11,203 nucleotides of DNA from assembly GCA_045542375.1 (NCBI GenBank), contig JAZQKW010000041.1, positions 1 through 11,203 on the forward strand, given 5' to 3'. The notes beneath the pieces were generated by a model. That model saw nothing but the letters and a program-made list of their open reading frames with translations. It ran no database searches and was not told the origin of the DNA. This DNA is from Eshraghiella sp045542375 (GTDB lineage Bacteria; Bacillota; Clostridia; Lachnospirales; Lachnospiraceae). Positions 6,630-11,203 of the stretch are shown here, one piece after another (the stretch's first letter is position 1; each line of letters opens with the position of its first letter). A program made the translations under genes and the position numbers.

Positions 6630-7153
6630 ACTTTTCTTCTCAAATATGCAAAAACCCTGTCTTCACCATGTACTGCCAGCATTTTAAGTACTTTTTCAAG
6701 TTCAGCACAGGTCCTATCATTAATCAACATATGGCCTCTGCCACGTCTGAAATATTCAAGTGGTGCCTTATCCGTATAATTATCGCCTGCATATATCTTA
6801 CTTGCTGCTATTCTGTCACATACCATCTCAACAAAATACTTAGGTGGCATTTCAACACCTTCAAGCTGTTTAGTAACGATATTATAATCCGTCCAGTATT
6901 CGTAGTGATGTCTGTTATGCCCTTTGTGATGAAGCCATGCTTTGGAATATCCGAAAAGTTCCCTTTCCATTTCATTAGGACTTCTAGTTCCCTGATAGTA
7001 TTTTGCTCCCTGAATAAACTCAGTAGGTGAATACTTGGACAAATCATGAAACAGTCCCTGAAATCCTATTCCTGCCTTAAAACAGTTCTTAATAACTTCA
7101 TGTCTGTGTCTGGTAATTGTTTTTAAATGTTGCACTGCACCTTTAAAATACAT
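6614..7153 (-). CDS. DUF5662 family protein, HD-like histidine-rich
   Basis: The product is 179 residues from the ATG at 7151-7153. I recognise the pattern as DUF5662 (uncharacterised, sometimes mislabelled 'catalase') from 'GLFHDLSKYSPTEF' (33-46), 'YYQGTRSPNE' (52-61), 'WLHHKGHNRHHYEYW' (73-87) and 'CDRIAASK' (112-119). The spaced H..HD..HH..D residues (H36-D37, H75/H76, H82/H83, D113) look like the metal ligands of an HD-type phosphohydrolase; that is inference, as no reaction is established. There is no signal peptide or membrane span. A longer reading starting at 7186 (MMMNNLKEG...) would overlap lepA by 14 bp and lacks a ribosome site, while the ATG at 7153 has AAGGAA seven bases upstream, so the shorter form is preferred. 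It starts 19 bp after lepA and its stop overlaps the start of hemW, which places it in one transcription unit with both. Confidence 0.85.
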   Translation of the reverse strand: MYFKGAVQHLKTITRHRHEVIKNCFKAGIGFQGLFHDLSKYSPTEFIQGAKYYQGTRSPNEMERELFGYSKAWLHHKGHNRHHYEYWTDYNIVTKQLEGVEMPPKYFVEMVCDRIAASKIYAGDNYTDKAPLEYFRRGRGHMLINDRTCAELEKVLKMLAVHGEDRVFAYLRRKVWSSK

Positions 7154-7172
7154 TATATTTCCTTCTTTCAGA

Positions 7173-8987
7173 TTATTCATCATCAAGCTTTAATACGCTC
7201 ATAAATGCCTTCTGTGGAATCTCAACGTTACCAATCTGTCTCATACGTTTCTTACCTTCCTTCTGCTTTTCAAGAAGTTTCTTCTTACGTGAAATATCGC
7301 CACCATAGCATTTTGCAAGAACGTCCTTTCTCATAGCTTTAACTGTCTCTCTTGCAATAATCTTGCTACCGATTGCCGCCTGAATTGGTATTTCAAAAAG
7401 CTGTCTTGGTATCTCTTCCTTAAGCTTTTCACACATCTTTCTTCCACGTTCATAAGCACTACCCTCAAATACAATAAATGAAAGTGCATCAACCTCTTCC
7501 TTATTAACAAGAATATCCAACTTACAAAGCTTAGATTTCTGATATCCCTTCATCTGATAATCAAATGAAGCATAGCCTCTTGATCTTGATTTCAATGCGT
7601 CAAAGAAATCATAAATAATCTCATTAAGTGGAAGAACATATTTGATTAATGCTCTTGTTCCTTCAATGTATTCCATTCCAATATATTCTCCTCGTCTTTC
7701 CTGACAAAGAGTCATAATTGCACCTACATATTCAGATGTAACCATAATCTCGGCATCCACCATAGGCTCTTCCATATAGTCGATTTCCGACTGGTCCGGA
7801 AGATTAGATGGATTGGTCAACTCAATCATTGTTCCATCTGTCTTATAAACTCTATACACAACGCCCGGAGCTGTTGTAACAAGATCAAGATTATATTCTC
7901 TTTCAAGTCGTTCCTGAATAATTTCAAGATGAAGGAGTCCAAGGAAACCACATCTGAAACCAAATCCTAACGCAATGGATGTCTCCGGTTCATAGAAAAG
8001 CGAGGCATCATTAAGCTGTAACTTTTCAAGGGCATCCTTTAAATCCTCATAATGAGCCCCATCTGCAGGATAAAGACCACAATATACCATAGGATTAACT
8101 TTCTTATATCCCGGTAAGGCTTCTGTACAAGGATTAGCCGCATTGGTAATTGTATCACCAACTCTGGTGTCCTTTACATTCTTAATACTTGCCATTACAT
8201 ATCCAACAAGTCCTGCTGAAAGTTCATCACATGGAATAAACTGACCTGCCCCAAAATATCCTACTTCAACAACATCTGCTTCAGCACCTGTTGCCATCAT
8301 TCTTATTCTTGTGCCCTTCTTAACTCTACCCTCTTTCACACGGCAAAATACAATTACCCCCTTATACGAATCGTATATAGAGTCAAAAATCATAGCCTGC
8401 AATGGTGCCTCCGGATCTCCTGATGGTGCCGGAAGTTTCTCAACGACCGCCTCAAGAACATCCTCAATATTAAGGCCTCTCTTGGCAGAAATCAAAGGTG
8501 CGTCCTGCGCTTCTATTCCGATTATATCCTCTATTTCATCCTTAACTCTCTGTGGCTCTGCACTTGGAAGGTCAATTTTATTAATAACAGGAAATACTTC
8601 AAGGTCATGGTCAAGAGCCATATATACATTAGCAAGTGTCTGAGCCTCTATTCCCTGTGCTGCATCTACTACGAGAATTGCACCTTCGCATGCCGCAAGA
8701 CTTCTGGAAACCTCATAATTAAAGTCAACGTGTCCCGGTGTATCAATAAGATTAAAAATATATTCCTCGCCATTCTTAGCCGTATATACAATTCTTACAG
8801 CCTGAGCCTTAATTGTAATTCCTCTTTCTCTTTCAAGCTCCATATTATCAAGGACCTGTTCCTGCATCTCTCTGCTTGTCAGAAGTCCTGTTTTCTCTAT
8901 TATTCTGTCTGCAAGTGTTGATTTACCATGGTCAATATGGGCAACAATGCAGAAATTTCTGATTCTACTCTGGTCAATGTGTGACAT
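7173..8987 (-). CDS. lepA: Elongation factor 4 (back-translocating GTPase LepA)
   Basis: This 604-residue translational GTPase binds the ribosome and affects elongation or subunit biogenesis under stress. All G motifs are visible: P-loop AHIDHGKS (16-23), the switch I threonine in RERGITIK (T58), DTPGH (82-86), NKID (136-139) and SAK (167-169). Domains II and III follow, with CGFLGLLHLEIIQERLEREY typical of the EF-G-like fold. The unique LepA C-terminal domain ends with the basic stretch YGGDISRKKKLLEKQKEGKKRM. The length is normal (about 600). The ATG at 8985-8987 gives the family's usual beginning (MSHIDQSRIRNFCIVAHIDHGKST minus a few residues). Its GGAGG ribosome site (9000-9004) is 12 bases away, longer than usual. 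It is the first gene of a tightly spaced unit with the DUF5662 gene and hemW, driven by the promoter at 9029-9056. Confidence 0.98.
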   Translation of the reverse strand: MSHIDQSRIRNFCIVAHIDHGKSTLADRIIEKTGLLTSREMQEQVLDNMELERERGITIKAQAVRIVYTAKNGEEYIFNLIDTPGHVDFNYEVSRSLAACEGAILVVDAAQGIEAQTLANVYMALDHDLEVFPVINKIDLPSAEPQRVKDEIEDIIGIEAQDAPLISAKRGLNIEDVLEAVVEKLPAPSGDPEAPLQAMIFDSIYDSYKGVIVFCRVKEGRVKKGTRIRMMATGAEADVVEVGYFGAGQFIPCDELSAGLVGYVMASIKNVKDTRVGDTITNAANPCTEALPGYKKVNPMVYCGLYPADGAHYEDLKDALEKLQLNDASLFYEPETSIALGFGFRCGFLGLLHLEIIQERLEREYNLDLVTTAPGVVYRVYKTDGTMIELTNPSNLPDQSEIDYMEEPMVDAEIMVTSEYVGAIMTLCQERRGEYIGMEYIEGTRALIKYVLPLNEIIYDFFDALKSRSRGYASFDYQMKGYQKSKLCKLDILVNKEEVDALSFIVFEGSAYERGRKMCEKLKEEIPRQLFEIPIQAAIGSKIIARETVKAMRKDVLAKCYGGDISRKKKLLEKQKEGKKRMRQIGNVEIPQKAFMSVLKLDDE

Positions 8988-9028
8988 AAGCGCACTTTTC
9001 CTCCGATTTTACTAAACTTCATTTTCAC

Positions 9029-9056
9029 AGTATAACATATCTTTAGAAAAAAACAA
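9029..9056 (-). promoter_or_regulatory. Extended -10 promoter for the lepA unit
   Basis: On the minus strand TATACT (9029-9034) is preceded by TGT, giving an extended TGnTATACT -10 element. A partial -35 box, TTGTTT (9051-9056), lies 16 bp upstream. It should drive lepA, the DUF5662 gene and hemW. Confidence 0.65.
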
Positions 9057-9057
9057 A

Positions 9058-9086
9058 TTGATATTTACACTCTTATTAATTATAAT
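9058..9086 (+). promoter_or_regulatory. Sigma-A-type promoter for the amylase gene
   Basis: TTGATA (9058-9063) and a perfect TATAAT (9081-9086) are separated by 17 bp. The leader before the amylase ATG is about 28 bases. The -35 box starts one base from the -35 of the divergent lepA promoter. I see no site resembling the CcpA cre consensus between the two genes, although such sites vary and can lie inside coding sequence. Confidence 0.75.
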
Positions 9087-9121
9087 TTATATATTGAAAT
9101 TATATATATTTTGGAGGAAAT

Positions 9122-11161
9122 ATGAACAAGACAAGAAAGATATCAGCTATTGCCCTTGCCACAGTCATGGGGCTCTCGGTACTTTCCGGATGTAGTAAGA
9201 CTCCGGATACTCCTAAGGAGACAACAACATCTCCTGATAACAACATTACTGAAACCGGTAATGAATACGGATTAGCAGACAATATTAAAGACGGAACTAT
9301 TCTTCATTGTTTCTCATGGTCTTTTAATACAATTGCCGAATCAATGCAGGACATTGCCCTTGCCGGTTATACTGCCATTCAGACATCCCCAGTTAACGAA
9401 TGTTACGATGGTGGCGACGGAGGAATGGATTTATTCGGAGCCGGAAAGTGGTACTACCACTACCAGCCTACTGACTGGACCATTGGCAATTACCAGCTTG
9501 GAACCAAGGAAGAATTCACCAATATGTGTAACATTGCCGAAAGCTATGGAATCAAAGTAATTGTAGACGTAGCACCTAACCATACTACCAAAACAACTGA
9601 TGCCATCAGTAAGAATTTTCTTGATGCTGTAGGTGGTTTAGACAAGTTATATCATTCTAATGGTATGGAAGCCATTTCCAACTACAATGACAGAACAGAA
9701 TGTACGCTTATGGGTGTAGGCGGTCTCTATGACGTTAATACAGAGAGCACAGCATTTCAGGATTATTTTATCAACTTTATGAATGAATGTATCGCATGTG
9801 GAGCAGACGGCTTCCGTTTTGATACAGCCAAGCATATCGGACTTGCTGATGACCCACAGGATGACCCTTCTCTTCCTAATAATTTCTGGGACAGAGTTTT
9901 ATCTGAAATTGATAAATCAGATACTCTTTTCAATTACGGTGAGGTTCTTCAGGATGGTGGCGAAAGAATTGCTGATTACATTAACACAATTGGTGCAACA
10001 ACAGCCAGCTCATACGGTTCTTTTATACGAAATTCCGTATATGCCAGCAATCTTAACGCATCATCAATAACCGACTTCAGAATAGGCAATGCGGCACCTA
10101 ATATTGTTACATGGGTAGAATCACACGATAACTACACAGGTGATGATGCAACATATAAGCTTATAGACAACAAAGACATTATTCTTGCATGGACGGTTAT
10201 TACCGCATCAGAAAAGGGTACACCGCTCTTCTTTGCAAGACCTTATGGTGCTACTTCTGAATCTATGTGGGGTACATTTAACAAAATAGGAATGGCTGGA
10301 GACAATTTATATAAGGCTCCTGAAATCGTTGCTGTTAACCGTTTCAGAAACGCAATGATTGGTGAAAGTCAGAACACATTTAATCCTGATGGTAATATCA
10401 AAGTTGTATTTATAGAAAGAGGAACTAAAGGACTCGTAATTGTTAACAGTTCTAAAGATGCTTTCACTTTTTCAGTGGACACCGCTCTTTCAGATGGTAC
10501 ATACACAGACAGAATTTCAGGCAAAGAATATACCGTTAAAGACGGACATATGGATGGTGAAATTTCAGGACACTCTTCTGTTATTTTATACAACGACGGA
10601 TATCTTGACACACTTAACAACTCTGCTGTAGTTAAAGTATCAGATGATACAACAGGTAACTATATAAGCGATACTATAGATGTAACATTAGTGGCTGAGA
10701 ACACAACAGATGCAACTTATTCCATTGATGGCAGCGCTCCTGTTTCCTTCAAAAACGGTGATGTAATAACTATCGGCGAAGGCAAGAATGTTCTTGAAAA
10801 AACAACACTTACATTAAAAGGTACCAACGCGTCCGGCAAGACATCTACAATGACATATATATTTAAGCGTCTTGATACAGTACATCCGGGCACAGTAATC
10901 CATTTTGAGAAACCTGCTGACTGGAAGGATATGGTATTTGCATATGTATATGATGAAACATCATCTTCTACCGTAATCAAGAATGCTGCGTGGCCTGGTG
11001 TTGAAATGCAGTTAAATGATGACGGAACATATACATATACATTTGAGGCAGAATGGACTGCTCCACTTGTAATATTTACAGATGGTGAGAAGCAGTCAAA
11101 TGGTCAGATGGAACCTGGTGCTGCTGTTGTTCCGGATAAATTATATACTGTTGGAGAGTAA
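9122..11161 (+). CDS. AmyE-type GH13 alpha-amylase, secreted lipoprotein with starch-binding module
   Basis: The product is 679 residues and should hydrolyse internal alpha-1,4 bonds of starch outside the cell. Residues 1-24 are a lipoprotein signal: basic MNKTRK, a hydrophobic core and lipobox LSGC with the acylated C24. A T/P/S/D-rich linker (25-48) follows. The (beta/alpha)8 domain runs from about 56 to 400 and closely matches Bacillus AmyE (HCFSWSFNTI, GYTAIQTSPVN). The four GH13 regions are intact: DVAPNH (149-154), GFRFDTAKH (230-238, nucleophile D234), YGEVLQ (acid/base E274) and ESHDN (D336). A beta-sandwich C domain extends to about 492, then an Ig-like module (about 500-583), then a CBM26-like starch-binding module (about 588-679) with W601, Y608, Y610 and W624 as candidate sugar-contacting aromatics. 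The start has GGAGG four bases upstream. Lipid anchoring is unlike Bacillus AmyE, which is released. AmyE is about 659 residues, so the length fits. Confidence 0.95.
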   Translation: MNKTRKISAIALATVMGLSVLSGCSKTPDTPKETTTSPDNNITETGNEYGLADNIKDGTILHCFSWSFNTIAESMQDIALAGYTAIQTSPVNECYDGGDGGMDLFGAGKWYYHYQPTDWTIGNYQLGTKEEFTNMCNIAESYGIKVIVDVAPNHTTKTTDAISKNFLDAVGGLDKLYHSNGMEAISNYNDRTECTLMGVGGLYDVNTESTAFQDYFINFMNECIACGADGFRFDTAKHIGLADDPQDDPSLPNNFWDRVLSEIDKSDTLFNYGEVLQDGGERIADYINTIGATTASSYGSFIRNSVYASNLNASSITDFRIGNAAPNIVTWVESHDNYTGDDATYKLIDNKDIILAWTVITASEKGTPLFFARPYGATSESMWGTFNKIGMAGDNLYKAPEIVAVNRFRNAMIGESQNTFNPDGNIKVVFIERGTKGLVIVNSSKDAFTFSVDTALSDGTYTDRISGKEYTVKDGHMDGEISGHSSVILYNDGYLDTLNNSAVVKVSDDTTGNYISDTIDVTLVAENTTDATYSIDGSAPVSFKNGDVITIGEGKNVLEKTTLTLKGTNASGKTSTMTYIFKRLDTVHPGTVIHFEKPADWKDMVFAYVYDETSSSTVIKNAAWPGVEMQLNDDGTYTYTFEAEWTAPLVIFTDGEKQSNGQMEPGAAVVPDKLYTVGE

Positions 11162-11177
11162 GATCGGAGACTCAATT

Positions 11178-11203
11178 ATGAAGACAACTGTTGGTTTTAT
11201 AGG
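11178..11203 (+). CDS. Start of a further gene, product unknown (truncated by window end)
   Basis: An ATG at 11178 is preceded by GGAGA at 11166-11170, seven bases upstream, and opens a frame reading MKTTVGFI plus a partial glycine codon at the window edge. It begins 16 bp after the amylase stop with no terminator hairpin between, so co-transcription with the amylase gene is possible. The 'TVGFIG' style opening would suit the first strand of a Rossmann fold, as in NAD(P)-dependent dehydrogenases, but eight residues are too few to name it. Confidence 0.5.

Noticed and set aside
8900..8995. Out-of-frame GTG 8 bases before the lepA start, at good distance from GGAGG, opening a frame of about 31 codons
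   Set aside because: It could explain the long 12-base spacing of the lepA ribosome site, but the frame overlaps lepA codons and encodes nothing recognisable; treated as chance.
9078..9110. AT-only palindromes (such as AATTATAATT) around the amylase -10 box, considered as an operator
   Set aside because: The region is nearly pure A/T, so short palindromes are expected by chance, and no LacI-family or cre-like core with a central CG is present.
9783..10070. Open frames in other phases and on the minus strand within the amylase gene
   Set aside because: The amylase frame carries all four GH13 regions without interruption; the others have no supporting signals.
1..11203. Mobile elements, CRISPR repeats, tRNA/rRNA genes, toxin-antitoxin or defence modules
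   Set aside because: Looked for direct repeats, terminal inverted repeats, transposase-like frames and tRNA cloverleaf arms; none stood out. The two small-protein genes at 2314-2986 were considered as a toxin-antitoxin pair, but nothing in either sequence resembles a known toxin or a DNA-binding antitoxin.

Overview
The window reads as chromosomal DNA from an anaerobic, low-GC Firmicute, most likely a member of the Lachnospiraceae (Clostridia). The evidence is AT-rich coding DNA with strong AGGAGG-type ribosome sites, sigma-A-type promoters, a HemW/LepA pair of Firmicutes type, a DUF5662 protein and a Cys/Gly-rich mini-protein of a kind I associate with Lachnospiraceae, and an AmyE-type secreted alpha-amylase made as a lipoprotein. 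Genus cannot be fixed from the sequence alone. It is mostly ordinary chromosomal backbone. I see no insertion sequence, integrase, CRISPR array, tRNA or rRNA.

Layout. Positions 1-1852 (minus strand) hold the N-terminal part of a multi-spanning membrane protein resembling the membrane domain of glycerophosphodiester phosphodiesterases, preceded by a complete homodimeric, eukaryote-like NADP isocitrate dehydrogenase (icd) with a near-consensus promoter at 1883-1911. Positions 1985-2986 (plus strand) hold three small genes: a 78-residue Cys/Gly-rich protein closed by a strong terminator hairpin, then two closely spaced genes for small soluble, probably helical proteins of unknown function. A hairpin at 2994-3021 separates these from the converging minus-strand block.

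Positions 3035-8987 (minus strand) form a translation/heme block, read in the order lepA, DUF5662 gene, hemW, leuS. lepA to hemW are tightly packed and probably one transcript. leuS has its own promoter embedded in the hemW tail. lepA and the amylase gene diverge from a 134-bp region whose two promoters stand back to back with their -35 boxes one base apart.

Positions 9122-11161 (plus strand) encode a 679-residue lipoprotein alpha-amylase of the GH13 AmyE type with intact catalytic residues, an Ig-like module and a C-terminal CBM26-like starch-binding module. A new gene starts at 11178 and runs off the end.

The least explained part is the small-gene cluster at 1985-2986. I do not see a clear new defence or mobile system. 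Other points worth a second look are the DUF5662 insertion between lepA and hemW, two start-site corrections, the abutting divergent promoters and the surface-anchored amylase.
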